DNA of 64,000 nt, from positions 1 to 64,000 of the forward strand of contig NZ_JAMBOS010000024.1 of the NCBI RefSeq assembly GCF_023715705.1, read 5' to 3'. The notes beneath the pieces are model-generated. The model did not search any database. It was given only the letters and a program-made list of their open reading frames with translations, and had not been told where the DNA came from. Positions 1 to 9,552 of this stretch are shown one piece after another. Numbering within the stretch: position 1 is the stretch's first letter; the number at the start of each line of letters is the position of its first letter. Position numbers and translations under genes: made by a program. This DNA comes from Halalkalibacter oceani (GTDB taxonomy: Bacteria > Bacillota > Bacilli > Bacillales > Bacillaceae_D).

Positions 1-17
1 TATCAAGTAGATTTGTA

Positions 18-56
18 AAATGAAGGGGGAGCAAAGGATTGCTTCCTCTTCATTTT
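18..56. terminator. Bidirectional terminator-like hairpin
   Basis: Imperfect inverted repeat beginning AAAATGAAG and ending CTTCATTTT around an AAGGA-type loop. It probably ends a gene lying left of the window. Positions 57-340 are AT-rich and I see no gene or convincing signal there. Confidence 0.5.
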
Positions 57-343
57 GGACAGTGAATCCGTCAGTTTTAGGACAATTAGCGCCGTCAAGA
101 TCCAGACATTGTAGAACGTCATTAACAACATATTTTTAAAATTTTTTTAAAAAGCAGTAAACTTTGTCCTTGCACTAATTTTCTAAAATACTTTAATAGT
201 ATCTTTATGTAATCGGATTTCTTCATTAATAGAATTAAACTCATTTTTCAGATTGGAATTATGAATGCCCTTCTTTTCCTGATTTTAATTAGTAAACTTC
301 CATTTCCAAGTTAGTTCGTATATTTTGTTCTAATTGAATGATA

Positions 344-384
344 AAGGCTGCCCTCAAGGAAAGATTTCCTTTTAAGACAGCCTT
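344..384 (-). terminator. hmp terminator
   Basis: Stem AAGGCTG...CAGCCTT with an inner AAAGGAAA/TTTCCTT arm, 12 bases downstream of the flavohemoglobin stop codon on the minus strand. Confidence 0.7.
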
Positions 385-395
385 CTATTATCCTG

Positions 396-1592
396 TTATA
401 ATTTCATCGCCGGGCCAAAAAATTCATAATGTTTCTGTTCCTCATTGATTCCCCAACTTGTTAAAATCTGATCGACAGTTTTCATAAAACCAACCGGACC
501 GCAGAAATAAAAATCAGCATTCTTTTTTTCAATAATTGTTTGAAGCCATTCTTCATCAATATAACCAGCCTTATCATATTTTGGATCTTCAGAAGCCGGC
601 TGCTCATAACAGTAAAATGCCCGCACATGCTCATGCTCAGCGGTCAGCTGATCCACTTCGGCGCGCAGGGCGTGATGCTTGCCATCCATTGCCGCGTGAA
701 TAAAGGTTACGTCTCTTTCTTGCTGTTCCCGCACCGCAGTTTTCAGCATACTGACAAGTGGTGTTAAACCTACGCCTCCACTGATTAGCACTAATGGACG
801 AGCGCTCTTCGAAAGGATAAATTCACCCGCAGGGGCACTGACTAACAGTTCATCACCTTCCTGCAAATGTTGATGGAGATACGTCGAAACCTTGCCTTCC
901 GGTTCTTTCTGATCCTCGCGCTTTACACTAATACGGTAATAATCCTGTCCCGAGACGTCCGATAAGCTGTATTGGCGAATATGCGTATATTGTTCACCCG
1001 GAATTTCAAGCTTTACACTGATGTATTGACCCGCTGAAAACGGAGGAAGTATCTTACCGTCAACCGGTTTCAAATAAAAGGATGTGATCACTTCACTTTC
1101 TTTCACTTTACGCTCAATCACAAATGGTTTGAAATCCGCCCAGCCTCCCTGCTGCGCTTCCGTCTGCTCATACATCTCTGCCTCGACCGAGATAAAAATA
1201 TCAGCGATGACCCCGTAGGCGGCAGCCCATGCTTCCAGGATTTCTTCTGTCGCCGCTTCCTGCAATACGTCCTTGATCGCTTGCAGCAAGTGTTCACCTA
1301 CGATTGGATAATGTTCTGCTTTGACCCCCAGGCTCCGGTGCTTATGGGCGATCTGCTTGACGACAGGTAAAATCGTTTCAAGCTGATCAATATGCACCGC
1401 CGCAGCATAGACCGCATTCGCTAAAGCGGCCTGTTGTCTGCCTTTCTTTTGATTCGCATGATTAAAAATGTTCAATAGCTCCGGATGATTGGTAAACATC
1501 GTCTGATAAAAATGTGTTGTGATTTTCTCCCCATGCTCCTCTAACACTGGTACTGTTGATTTAATAACCTCAATTGTTTTCTGATCTAACAT
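396..1592 (-). CDS. hmp: Flavohemoprotein (nitric oxide dioxygenase)
   Basis: A 398-residue protein of full family length. The N-terminal globin domain (about 1-138) holds the heme region with the IAHKH motif near residue 85. A ferredoxin-reductase-like FAD domain follows (about 150-255, with RQYSLS), then an NAD-binding domain with the GGVGLTPL loop and the terminal FCGPVGFM and EFFGP motifs. The family oxidises NO to nitrate with O2 and NAD(P)H in the cytoplasm. The start has a GGGGGAG ribosome site. The gene is divergent from an NsrR-like repressor, and a palindrome resembling an NsrR site lies between them, so induction by NO is expected. Confidence 0.96.
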   Translation of the reverse strand: MLDQKTIEVIKSTVPVLEEHGEKITTHFYQTMFTNHPELLNIFNHANQKKGRQQAALANAVYAAAVHIDQLETILPVVKQIAHKHRSLGVKAEHYPIVGEHLLQAIKDVLQEAATEEILEAWAAAYGVIADIFISVEAEMYEQTEAQQGGWADFKPFVIERKVKESEVITSFYLKPVDGKILPPFSAGQYISVKLEIPGEQYTHIRQYSLSDVSGQDYYRISVKREDQKEPEGKVSTYLHQHLQEGDELLVSAPAGEFILSKSARPLVLISGGVGLTPLVSMLKTAVREQQERDVTFIHAAMDGKHHALRAEVDQLTAEHEHVRAFYCYEQPASEDPKYDKAGYIDEEWLQTIIEKKNADFYFCGPVGFMKTVDQILTSWGINEEQKHYEFFGPAMKL

Positions 1593-1655
1593 TTTAACTC
1601 CCCCTACCCCATTAGTTTATGAAGCTAGTTTCATTCTTTCACTAATGGAGGTTAA

Positions 1656-1678
1656 AAGCAATATTTTAAATACTTCTT
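1656..1678. promoter_or_regulatory. NsrR-type palindromic operator between hmp and nsrR
   Basis: A 23-bp interrupted palindrome centred at 1667: AAG-n-A-n-TATTT-n-AAATA-n-T-n-CTT. It resembles the AT-rich dyads bound by NsrR upstream of Bacillus hmp genes and sits 64 bp upstream of the hmp start. Assignment to NsrR is inference from position and shape. Confidence 0.55.
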
Positions 1679-1793
1679 TAATAATTTGGACACAAATCTT
1701 ACGCATTACATGCCATTTCTCTTTTTTGATGATACCATTAATGAAAAGAGATTTAATGGATTCAGGTTGCCACCCTTAGAAAGGAAAGATAAC

Positions 1794-2231
1794 ATGCGCT
1801 TAACAAATTATACAGACTACTCCTTACGCACATTAATTTATTTGGCTGTACGCAAGCAGGAAAAACTGGCGACTATCAAGGAAATCGCCGACAGTTACCA
1901 CATATCGAAAAATCATCTGATGAAGGTCGTATATGAGCTTGGAAAAGCAGGCTATCTTGAAAACATTCGCGGTCGCAACGGGGGGCTCCGTTTAGGAAAA
2001 AGCCCGGAAGAGATTAACATCGGTCAGGTTGTCCGGCTGATGGAAGAGGATTTTCATACAGTCGAATGCTTTGATCCAAGTAAAAACCTTTGTGTGATTT
2101 CACCATCCTGTCGTTTAAAGGGAGTATTGGGCGAAGCGATGCATGCGTACCTGTCAGTGCTAAATAAATATACGCTGGCCGATGTACTCGTAAATGAAGA
2201 GGAGCTGTTCCAGCTTTTGCGTTTTGAATAG
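1794..2231 (+). CDS. nsrR: Rrf2-family repressor, NsrR-like
   Basis: Encodes 145 residues from the ATG at 1794, which follows a GAAAGGAAAGAT ribosome site. An in-frame start at 1686 would add 36 residues unlike the family. The MRLTNYTDYSLRTLIYLA opening, winged-helix segment and three cysteines (C-x8-C-x5-C, about residues 92-107) are typical of Fe-S NsrR. Known role: a nitric-oxide-sensing repressor whose [Fe-S] cluster is destroyed by NO, releasing hmp. The divergent hmp gene supports this. Confidence 0.9.
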   Translation: MRLTNYTDYSLRTLIYLAVRKQEKLATIKEIADSYHISKNHLMKVVYELGKAGYLENIRGRNGGLRLGKSPEEINIGQVVRLMEEDFHTVECFDPSKNLCVISPSCRLKGVLGEAMHAYLSVLNKYTLADVLVNEEELFQLLRFE

Positions 2232-2241
2232 ACGAAAACAA

Positions 2242-2279
2242 GCAGCCGCCCCAAAATAAATCCTTTTTGGGGCAGCTGC
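2242..2279. terminator. Bidirectional terminator between nsrR and the KGG gene
   Basis: Stem GCAGC-GCCCCAAAA with TTTTGGGGC-GCTGC, placed between convergent genes. Confidence 0.65.
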
Positions 2280-2333
2280 CTTACTGATGACTGACAGTGA
2301 TGCCTAAACGATGCTCTCTCACTTCACTCTGCA

Positions 2334-2660
2334 TTAATTGTTGTTATTGTTGTTGCTGTTGTTGTTGTTGCTGTTGTTGTTATTATTATTGGAAGACTGG
2401 TTGTTTCCCGAAGAATTTCTTCCTCCCTTTTGACCTATCTCCTGAAAATGCTCTCTATCATGCTGACGGGCATTTTCTTCTCCACCCTTTTTTCCAATCT
2501 CCTGATAAAAGGAACGATCATGATTTTGGCTTGTCTGTTCGCCGCCTTTTCTGCCAATTTCTTCGAAGTGCTCTCTATCGTGCTGGCGAGCATTCGCTTC
2601 TCCACCTTTACGACCTGCTTCCTCACGTGTCATGTTTCCAGTAGAATTGTTTGTAGCCAT
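2334..2660 (-). CDS. KGG-repeat stress protein with asparagine-rich tail
   Basis: Encodes 108 residues. Of three nearby ATGs, the one at 2660 has the best spacing from AAGGAGG. About four KGG units of about 20 residues (GRKGGEANARQHDREHFEEI type) resemble the GsiB/LEA-like general-stress family, thought to protect cells in desiccation or osmotic stress. The C-terminus is unusual: after RNSSGNNQSS it becomes almost pure asparagine with a few serines, coded by an AAC/AAT/AGC triplet repeat. Such hydrophilic proteins are intrinsically disordered. The tail may be a recent microsatellite expansion. No sigma-B promoter was recognised. Confidence 0.85.
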   Translation of the reverse strand: MATNNSTGNMTREEAGRKGGEANARQHDREHFEEIGRKGGEQTSQNHDRSFYQEIGKKGGEENARQHDREHFQEIGQKGGRNSSGNNQSSNNNNNNSNNNNSNNNNNN

Positions 2661-2992
2661 TTCCATCATCCTCCTTGAAAGTTTTATTGGGTGTTACATA
2701 ACTCTATGTACCAACATTAGTGAAAAGCAAAACCCTAATTTATAACTTAATTTGATAATTAGTGCATTTTATCTATTATATGTAATTTATTATCTTTTTC
2801 TTATTACATAGGTTTCCGTCTTCCTCACTATGTAAACGAAACAATGATAGAAATAGGCACATTGGTTTCCTTTCTTCCTATTTATTAGTAAAATAACTAC
2901 GTGGAGTCCTGACGAAACCGTTCCATTCAGAAGAAACTTCACAAATGCATTACATATTAGCAGACCGATTGAAAACTAAAGGAGGAACAGAG
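2661..2992. other. AT-rich intergenic region
   Basis: Divergent promoter region for the KGG gene and namA. It contains a dyad, TACATA-ACTC-TATGTA (2695-2710), 35 bp upstream of the KGG start. No other gene was seen. Confidence 0.4.
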
Positions 2993-4027
2993 ATGACACA
3001 TTTATTTTCCCCGTTTTCCTGCAAAGGACTTACATTAAAGAATCGTATCGTGATGGCGCCAATGTGCCAATACTCAGTCGAAGCCAAAGACGGCAAGCCG
3101 AATGATTGGCATTTTACACATTACACGTCTCGGGCGGTCGGCGGAGCCGGCCTGATTATCATTGAAATGACCGACGTCGAGCCGGATGGCCGGATTACGG
3201 ACTATGATTTAGGAATCTGGTCCGATGATCATGTTCCGGCTTATGCGAGAATCGTCGAAGCGTGCCATAAGCACGGCGCAAAAATGGGGATTCAAATCGC
3301 CCACGCAGGCCGTAAAGCGGAGGATGCCGAACTTCCTGTTTCCTCATCAGCAATTGCCTATGATTCAACCTTCAAAGTGCCAAAGGCGTTAGCCAAGGAT
3401 GAGATTAATGCCCTTGTGGAAAAATTCCGCCAGGCGGCAAAAAGAGCTGTTCAGGCCGGTTTTGATACGATTGAATTGCACGGGGCGCATGGCTATTTGA
3501 TTCATCAATTTCATTCCCCGCTTATTAATAAGCGTGATGACGAATATGGAGAGAATCTGGCCAAATTCGGCGTCGAAGTCATTCAGGCGGTAAAAAGTGA
3601 GCTGCCGGCAGAAATGCCATTGCTGATGCGTGTCTCGGCAACAGAGTTTTCAGCTGGCGGATATGACGTTGCCCACATGTTAGATATCTGCAAGCAGTAT
3701 GAAGCTGCCGGTGTCGATATTTTTCATATTAGTGCCGGCGGGGAAGCTCCGCTCGAAGTTGCCGGAATGGGTCCGCACGGCAAACCAGGTACGCACTCCG
3801 GTTATCAGGTACCATATGCGCAGGCGTTTAAGCAACAATTTGACCTGCCAATCATCAGTGTCGGGAGACTGGACAGTCCAGAACTGGCTAATGCGGTCAT
3901 CGGCAACAATGATGCCGACTTAGTAGCGATTGGTCGCGGTCTGCTGCGCGATCCATATTGGCCGCTTCATGCTGCCCGCACGCTCAACCATAAAATCGAC
4001 ATTCCGAAACAATATTCGCGAGCATAA
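2993..4027 (+). CDS. namA: NADPH dehydrogenase, old yellow enzyme family (NamA/YqjM)
   Basis: Encodes 344 residues from the ATG after AAAGGAGGAACAGAG; a longer in-frame start at 2945 lacks a ribosome site. Typical features of the YqjM group are MAPMCQYSV with Cys25 and Tyr27, the substrate and FMN site HGAHGYLIHQF, and the C-terminal VAIGRGLLRDPYWP. The family is an FMN-dependent ene-reductase acting on enones, nitro compounds and quinones, linked to oxidative or xenobiotic stress. It is followed closely by an exporter gene, so co-transcription is possible. Confidence 0.94.
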   Translation: MTHLFSPFSCKGLTLKNRIVMAPMCQYSVEAKDGKPNDWHFTHYTSRAVGGAGLIIIEMTDVEPDGRITDYDLGIWSDDHVPAYARIVEACHKHGAKMGIQIAHAGRKAEDAELPVSSSAIAYDSTFKVPKALAKDEINALVEKFRQAAKRAVQAGFDTIELHGAHGYLIHQFHSPLINKRDDEYGENLAKFGVEVIQAVKSELPAEMPLLMRVSATEFSAGGYDVAHMLDICKQYEAAGVDIFHISAGGEAPLEVAGMGPHGKPGTHSGYQVPYAQAFKQQFDLPIISVGRLDSPELANAVIGNNDADLVAIGRGLLRDPYWPLHAARTLNHKIDIPKQYSRA

Positions 4028-4053
4028 TCGTTTTTTAACTGGGGGAGATCCTT

Positions 4054-4956
4054 ATTATCTGGTTAACGATTTTACTTTGTTTAATTTGGGGATTTAATTG
4101 GGTCGTTATGAAAACGGCCCTTGATTATTTTCCTCCTGTCCTTTTTTCGGCCATTCGGTTCTGTTTAGGGGCGGCAGTCCTATTAGCTGTTTGCTATTAT
4201 AAGCGGATCCCATTGCCGCAAAAAGGCGATTGGAAATGGTATGCGATTTGCGGCCTGCTTCAGACCGCCTACGTCTTTACGATCAACCAACAGGCTCTTC
4301 AGTATCTTGATACAGGAATTACCAGTTTATTATCTTTCACGATGCCGTTTTGGTTCGCCTTCCTTGCCCACTTTTTTCTCGGTGAACGGTTGACAGCCCT
4401 AAAGATCACAGCACTTTTTTTAGGGATTATCGGGCTTTTTTTCATTCTCGAAATTAACCCACTTCAATTTGAATGGAGCGGACTGGCCTTTATCATGCAG
4501 TTGCTCGTTCTATCGGGGTCAGTCGGCTGGGCGGTTTCAAACATTATCGTAAAGAAGATTCTCCAGAATCATAATAAGATCCAATTCACGACTTATCAGA
4601 TGGCGATTGGAGCCGTCGGATTATTGGTCTACTCCCTTCTCTTCGAAAGAGGAGAATCCATTCAATGGGGGATACCTGCTGTCTTAGCCTTGCTGTTCGC
4701 TGGAGTGATCGCCTCTGCGTTTGCGTTCGTGCTATGGTTTTATTTACTTGAAAAGGGCGAGGGTGGCAAGGCGTCCCTATCATTACTGCTCGTCCCGATG
4801 ATCGGCGTCCTTTGCGGCTGGCTTCTGCTCGGGGAGTCGATTCATCCTATTTCAATCGTCGGGATGGTGTTGATCCTCCTTGGAATCGGGCTCGTTAACC
4901 TGAATGAGAATCATCAGCTCCGCTCCCCGTTAAAGCTGAAAAAGAAAGCGATGTAA
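4054..4956 (+). CDS. EamA/DMT-family transporter, non-canonical start
   Basis: About ten hydrophobic segments and paired EamA domains indicate a drug/metabolite exporter of the inner membrane. The first ATG (4108) would cut into TM1, because upstream codons in the same frame read LIIWLTILLCLIWGFNWVV, a typical first helix. The frame is closed by TAA at 4036, and GGGGGAG lies at 4041-4047, pointing to ATT at 4054 (or ATC at 4057) as start and giving 300 residues. No ATG, GTG or TTG occurs in that interval. Substrate unknown. Confidence 0.8.
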   Translation: MIWLTILLCLIWGFNWVVMKTALDYFPPVLFSAIRFCLGAAVLLAVCYYKRIPLPQKGDWKWYAICGLLQTAYVFTINQQALQYLDTGITSLLSFTMPFWFAFLAHFFLGERLTALKITALFLGIIGLFFILEINPLQFEWSGLAFIMQLLVLSGSVGWAVSNIIVKKILQNHNKIQFTTYQMAIGAVGLLVYSLLFERGESIQWGIPAVLALLFAGVIASAFAFVLWFYLLEKGEGGKASLSLLLVPMIGVLCGWLLLGESIHPISIVGMVLILLGIGLVNLNENHQLRSPLKLKKKAM

Positions 4957-4973
4957 GCCGGTATACAAAAAAA

Positions 4974-5017
4974 GAGCTTGAGATAAAAGGATAGCTTTTC
5001 CCTTTTATCTCAAGCTC
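4974..5017. terminator. Long terminator hairpin of the common-loop type
   Basis: Stem GAGCTTGAGATAAAAGG / CCTTTTATCTCAAGCTC with loop ATAGCTTTTC, between convergent genes. One of the intergenic hairpins sharing the AAAAGG...TTTTCCCTTTT core. Confidence 0.75.
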
Positions 5018-5164
5018 GAAGCAATGCGCAAAGTCTGAGCCTGCTTGTTACATCCTTACCGAGGACACTCGCTTTGATAAAGATTTGCCCAGAACGGGGC
5101 CACTGCCATGTTTTTCATTCTCATCTTCGTCTTTCTGTCCCAACCCCGATGCTTCAACTAACGT

Positions 5165-7306
5165 TTATCGACGGGATTGTTCCTGCTCCTCAGCTTCTTC
5201 CGGCTCAGTTCCTTCCGCCTCGGCTTCAACCTCAATTTCTTCTACCCCGGTTTCCACGTCAGCTTCATCACGGAAGTCTTCGAAGTCTTCGATTTCTTCA
5301 GCTATTTCTTCAAAGTCGCTGTATTCCTGAGCTGCATTGCTATCGTCAAGCTGGAATTTATTCACCTCGGCTAACAACGTTTGTGAAAGTTGCAGAAGTT
5401 CAGTTGCCGAGATATTCACTTCTTCAATCGCCTTAATTTGATTTTCACTTGATGCCATCACTTCTTCACTTGATGCAGCGGACTCTTCCGATACTGCGCT
5501 TATATCCTGCATCGCCGCTACTAAATTACGAGATGATTCCGTCGCGGTCGTAAGAGCATGTCTAATTTTCTCTGTACTCTCTTCAATTCCCGTTACATGC
5601 TCAACAATATCGTGGAACGATGTTAGCGTCTGATCGACGGTTACTTGCTGGCGCTGATTGTATATTTCCAACTTCTGCGCTTCCGAAGTTGACGCCGCAA
5701 TTTTTTCATTGATCGTCTTAATGACTTTCTGGATGTTATTTGTTTCACCCTTTGTCTTCTCTGCAAGCTTGCTTACTTCATTCGCGACGACAGCAAAGCC
5801 TTTTCCAGCTTCTCCTGCCCGCGCCGCTTCGATTGCCGCATTCAGAGCAAGCAATCCAGTACTCTCTGAAATTTCCTCAATCGTCACAAGAATTTTAGCA
5901 ATTTGCTGAGACTGGTTCGCTACGTCCTCAACACTGTTGATCACCGTTTGAGCCAGAGCTGTGTACTCTCTTGACGTCTGATCAAGCTCGTTGACGACTT
6001 CGATACCGGCCTGTCCACGCTCACTCGTTGTTTGTGCCTGAACGGCAATATCTTCAGCATGTTCATTGATCGTATTAATTTGCGCAGTCATACCATCAAT
6101 TAAGCGCGAGCCCTGCTCAATATCGCTCGACTGCTGCTGCGCTCCTATCGCTACCTGCTCAATTGCCTTACTGACCTCATAGCTTTGCGCCGTCGTCTGT
6201 TCAGAAACAGCGGATAAAGACTCTGACGAGGCCGACAGTTGATTGGCAGCACTCTTAACCTCAATCATCGACTTTTGCACTTGGGCCGCCATCTCATTAA
6301 AGGTGCGTGCTACTTTGCCAAGCTCATCCTTCCCGCTGTCTTCCACCCGGTAAGCCAGGTTTCCATCGCCGATGATTTCCGCTCCGCTTTGCAACTGCTG
6401 TACTGATTTTGAAATCGAACGCAGGACGATCGAACCAATTCCGACAAGAAGGAGCAGAATAACCGCACTTACAGTCGCCATAATGATCATCAACATTCCC
6501 ATCAGGCTTTCTTTTTCCTGAACAATCCGCTCATAGCTTTCTGTAAGAACATTGTTAATGTTTCCGACTTCAATATCCATCGTACCGATGATTGATTGGA
6601 AAACCTGGGAGGATGAAAGCTGGGAAATAATCAGCTGCTGAATTGAATTAAATATCCCGGTATAGGAATTTAACGCATTGATCAGCTCCTCCTGCTGGGC
6701 CTCCGGATAATTGCCGCTCATAATTCGCTCGGCAATCTGTTCTCTTACTTGTGAAAATTCACTGACCGGAATCTGGTCGGCGATAAAGTCTTTTTCAATC
6801 ATCCGCAATTCTTGGAACAGCTGTAATGTTACTGTATCATTTTGCGCTCTCAGCAACGCGTCAAATTGCTCCGCCGCCTGGTTCAGCTCCCCACGTTTGC
6901 CGCTGTCAGGCCCATATCCGATTTCCTGCTGCGTTTGAACGAGCTCCTGAAAGCGTGTCGAATACATCGTTGAATATTGAGTTAAAATCCGGCTGCTTTC
7001 ACTGATCGCGTCATTGTTCGTCATGCCGGCAAGCTCATCGACCGCTGCCTGCAGCTGTGTGATTTCACTTTCCACCGCGACAACATTTTCCTCATTGAAG
7101 GATTGCAAAAATTCAGATTCGTTAACCCGAGCCTGGTTGGCATGTAACAGGATCTTCTGTCCTAAGTTTACCGCCTCAACAATCCGGTCGGTTTCATTAT
7201 CCATGACTACTAGTTCATTATAAGCATAATAAACAGCTCCAAGTAATAAGACAAATCCAATTACCGCAGTTAAAATAATTCCAATAAGCTTCTTACGAAT
7301 ACTCAT
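5165..7306 (-). CDS. Methyl-accepting chemotaxis protein
   Basis: A 713-residue chemoreceptor. TM1 lies near residues 8-28, then an extracellular mostly helical sensor of about 245 residues, TM2 near 275-297, HAMP to about 350, and the cytoplasmic signalling domain. The hairpin tip reads [21 protein letters not shown] (near 485); most receptors have EQTNLLALN, so Asn is replaced by Gly. QTTAQ- and SEES-type segments resemble methylation helices. The last 50 residues are strongly acidic ([20 protein letters not shown]) with no CheR tether motif. Ligand unknown. A -10-like TATAAT (7400-7405) is the only promoter element seen upstream. Confidence 0.93.
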   Translation of the reverse strand: MSIRKKLIGIILTAVIGFVLLLGAVYYAYNELVVMDNETDRIVEAVNLGQKILLHANQARVNESEFLQSFNEENVVAVESEITQLQAAVDELAGMTNNDAISESSRILTQYSTMYSTRFQELVQTQQEIGYGPDSGKRGELNQAAEQFDALLRAQNDTVTLQLFQELRMIEKDFIADQIPVSEFSQVREQIAERIMSGNYPEAQQEELINALNSYTGIFNSIQQLIISQLSSSQVFQSIIGTMDIEVGNINNVLTESYERIVQEKESLMGMLMIIMATVSAVILLLLVGIGSIVLRSISKSVQQLQSGAEIIGDGNLAYRVEDSGKDELGKVARTFNEMAAQVQKSMIEVKSAANQLSASSESLSAVSEQTTAQSYEVSKAIEQVAIGAQQQSSDIEQGSRLIDGMTAQINTINEHAEDIAVQAQTTSERGQAGIEVVNELDQTSREYTALAQTVINSVEDVANQSQQIAKILVTIEEISESTGLLALNAAIEAARAGEAGKGFAVVANEVSKLAEKTKGETNNIQKVIKTINEKIAASTSEAQKLEIYNQRQQVTVDQTLTSFHDIVEHVTGIEESTEKIRHALTTATESSRNLVAAMQDISAVSEESAASSEEVMASSENQIKAIEEVNISATELLQLSQTLLAEVNKFQLDDSNAAQEYSDFEEIAEEIEDFEDFRDEADVETGVEEIEVEAEAEGTEPEEAEEQEQSRR

Positions 7307-7650
7307 ACTGCCCTCCTTAGTCCTTCTTACACAAAAAAGTATACTTTTCTAAAACATCCTGCCAATTATGTATAACACTCCTTCATTTGGAATGGTACTA
7401 TTATACCTTACCACAATGAAAATAGTTCTATAAAGAAATTTTTTCATATTTACTTATTTTTCGTCAGCAATTTACAAGATCCTACCCTCAAGAAAGCGGG
7501 AGTGAGAGATAATTGTTTTTTTCGTTTGCCAAAGCCTTTAAGCAATGCAGAGAACCGTCACGATTCTTGCAGTGGGTTTCTCACTCCGGATTTGTGGCAT
7601 GTGGGGTCAGTGACTTCCATGTATCATCCCGAATAGTCCTTTTTGATCAA
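7307..7650. other. Intergenic region with receptor promoter and a degenerate hairpin
   Basis: A TATAAT on the minus strand (7400-7405) probably serves the chemoreceptor. Around 7495-7600 GGGAGTGAGAG and CTCACTCCGG form the ends of an imperfect palindrome containing a GGGTTTCTCAC segment; a loosely similar stretch occurs near 53690-53790. No gene was seen. Confidence 0.35.
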
Positions 7651-7693
7651 AAAAAGGAATGATCGCCCTCTATAGGCAGACCATTCCTTTTGT
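7651..7693 (-). terminator. Fructose operon terminator
   Basis: On the minus strand, AAAGGAATGGTC...GATCATTCCTTT followed by a T run, just after the fruA stop. Confidence 0.75.
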
Positions 7694-7705
7694 AAAACAG
7701 CAGCT

Positions 7706-9547
7706 TCAACTTACTTTTTTCTTCCAAACCCCGAGAATCAGTGCGGTGACCACGGCTCCTGCAACTATCGCCAATGCATAAAGGAGCCAACTTCCGTACA
7801 CAAGACCGATGACAAATGCCCCACCATGCGGCGCAGGCAGCCCGATGCCGAAAAATGCCGTTAACCCGCCGGCCACCGCCGCCCCGATAATCGCCGCAGG
7901 CAGCACCCGCCCGGGATCCGCCGCAGCAAACGGAATCGCTCCTTCCGTAATAAAGGAAGCTCCTAGCAGGTAGTTCGTTTTTCCTGCTTCACGCTCTTGT
8001 TTGGTGAACTTGCTTTTAAAGAAGCTCGTCGCCAACGCGATCCCAAGCGGAGGCACCATCCCTCCCGCCATGACCGCGGCATGCGGTCCGAAGTTGCCGG
8101 CATCAATCATTGCAATGCCAAAGGTAAAAGCCGCTTTGTTGATCGGACCTCCCATATCAATCGCCATCATACTCGCTAGGATGACGCCGAGCAGAACGAT
8201 ATTGGTTGTTCCCATCCCTCCAAGCCAGCTTTCGAGTGCGGAGTTAAATGCGCTGAGCGGACTAACGAGAAAAAGCATCGCCATCCCGGTTAGAAAGATA
8301 TTCAGCACCGGATAGAACAAAATCGTCCGAACCCCGCTGAGCGCGTCAGGCAGACCGGCCAGCATGTTTTTAACCATCAGCGCGATATAGCCGCCGAGAA
8401 AACCGGCAATCAGCCCTCCAAGGAAACCGGCTTCGCCGTTGAACGCGATTAAGCCGCCGACCATCCCGGCGGCAAAACCAGGCCGGTCAGCAATACTCAT
8501 TGCAATAAACGCCGCAAGCACCGGGATCATTAATGCAAAAGCCGTGCCACCGCCGATCGCATCAAGCATCGCTGCTAATGGATGATCTAAGTCGATATCG
8601 ATCATAAAGGAGATCGCGATTAAAATTCCACCGCCGACAACGAACGGAAGCATATTGGAAACCCCATTCATCAAATGCTTATAAAAGCCCCCGCCGCTTG
8701 TTCCTTCTTCCTTCCTATCCTCCTGCTTCGAGCCATGGTACACTGCCGCATCCCCAGCTAAAGCCTTCTCCAGCAACTCCTTCGGCCGCTTGATCCCATC
8801 AGCCACGGGTACCTGAATCAGCCGCTTTCCGGCAAAACGCTCCAGCTCAATTTTTGTATCGGCGGCAACGATGATTGCCTCAGCCTGCTCGATATCCTCA
8901 GCGGTTAAGCGGTTCTTCACCCCGCTCGAACCATTGGTTTCTACCTTACATGAAATATTCTGCTCGTTTGCTGCCGACTTCAGCGCATCCGCCGCCATAT
9001 ACGTGTGGGCGATTCCTGTTGGGCAGCCGGTGACAGCGAGTATCTGGTAGCCTTGCTGCCCGTCTTCCTCGTTCTGCTCTTCCTCAACCGCCTCCTGCTC
9101 TTTTATGTCAATCGCATTGATGACATCATCCACGCTTTCAGCCTGAAGAAGCGCTGCTCGAAAGCCTTCATCCATCAAAAAAGTCGACAGACGCGAAAGT
9201 GTCGCCAAATGCTGCTCATTTGCCCCGGCAGATGCGGCGATCATAAACAGCAAATGAGTCGGCTGTCCATCAAGCGCATCATAATCAAGCCCGGCTGTCG
9301 AACGGCCAAAGGCGATCGCTGGGGTGCGAACCGCTTCACTTTTGGCGTGCGGAATCGCGATCCCGTCGCCAAGCCCCGTAGTACTTTGGTTTTCCCTCTT
9401 CCAAATCGCCTCTTTGTAGCCCGCAGCGTCTTCAAGACGGCCGGCTGAGTCGAGCTTGGCAACAAGCTCATCAATCGCGCTCGCCTTATCCTTGGCCTCC
9501 ATCTCTATAATCACGGTGTCTCTTTTTAATAGATCGGAAATTTTCAC
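7706..9547 (-). CDS. fruA: PTS fructose transporter, EIIABC fusion
   Basis: Imports fructose and phosphorylates it at C1. Domains in order: EIIA (about 1-145, phospho-His67 in GIAIPHAKSE), EIIB (about 165-260, phospho-Cys in AVTGCPTGIAHTYMAA) and the membrane EIIC (about 280-613). I place the start at GTG 9547: GGAAGGGTGA lies at correct spacing, and the upstream ATG at 9565 lies inside fruK with no ribosome site. The gene follows fruK by a few bases, giving the standard order fruR-fruK-fruA. Length is 613 residues. Confidence 0.95.
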   Translation of the reverse strand: MKISDLLKRDTVIIEMEAKDKASAIDELVAKLDSAGRLEDAAGYKEAIWKRENQSTTGLGDGIAIPHAKSEAVRTPAIAFGRSTAGLDYDALDGQPTHLLFMIAASAGANEQHLATLSRLSTFLMDEGFRAALLQAESVDDVINAIDIKEQEAVEEEQNEEDGQQGYQILAVTGCPTGIAHTYMAADALKSAANEQNISCKVETNGSSGVKNRLTAEDIEQAEAIIVAADTKIELERFAGKRLIQVPVADGIKRPKELLEKALAGDAAVYHGSKQEDRKEEGTSGGGFYKHLMNGVSNMLPFVVGGGILIAISFMIDIDLDHPLAAMLDAIGGGTAFALMIPVLAAFIAMSIADRPGFAAGMVGGLIAFNGEAGFLGGLIAGFLGGYIALMVKNMLAGLPDALSGVRTILFYPVLNIFLTGMAMLFLVSPLSAFNSALESWLGGMGTTNIVLLGVILASMMAIDMGGPINKAAFTFGIAMIDAGNFGPHAAVMAGGMVPPLGIALATSFFKSKFTKQEREAGKTNYLLGASFITEGAIPFAAADPGRVLPAAIIGAAVAGGLTAFFGIGLPAPHGGAFVIGLVYGSWLLYALAIVAGAVVTALILGVWKKKVS

Positions 9548-9552
9548 TTTAC

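Noticed and set aside
1686-1793. N-terminal extension of the NsrR frame
   Set aside because: No ribosome site before 1686, whereas GAAAGGAAAGAT precedes 1794 and family proteins start there.
8001-9448. Plus-strand frames inside fruA
   Set aside because: Antisense shadows of a clear PTS gene; no ribosome sites or recognisable motifs.
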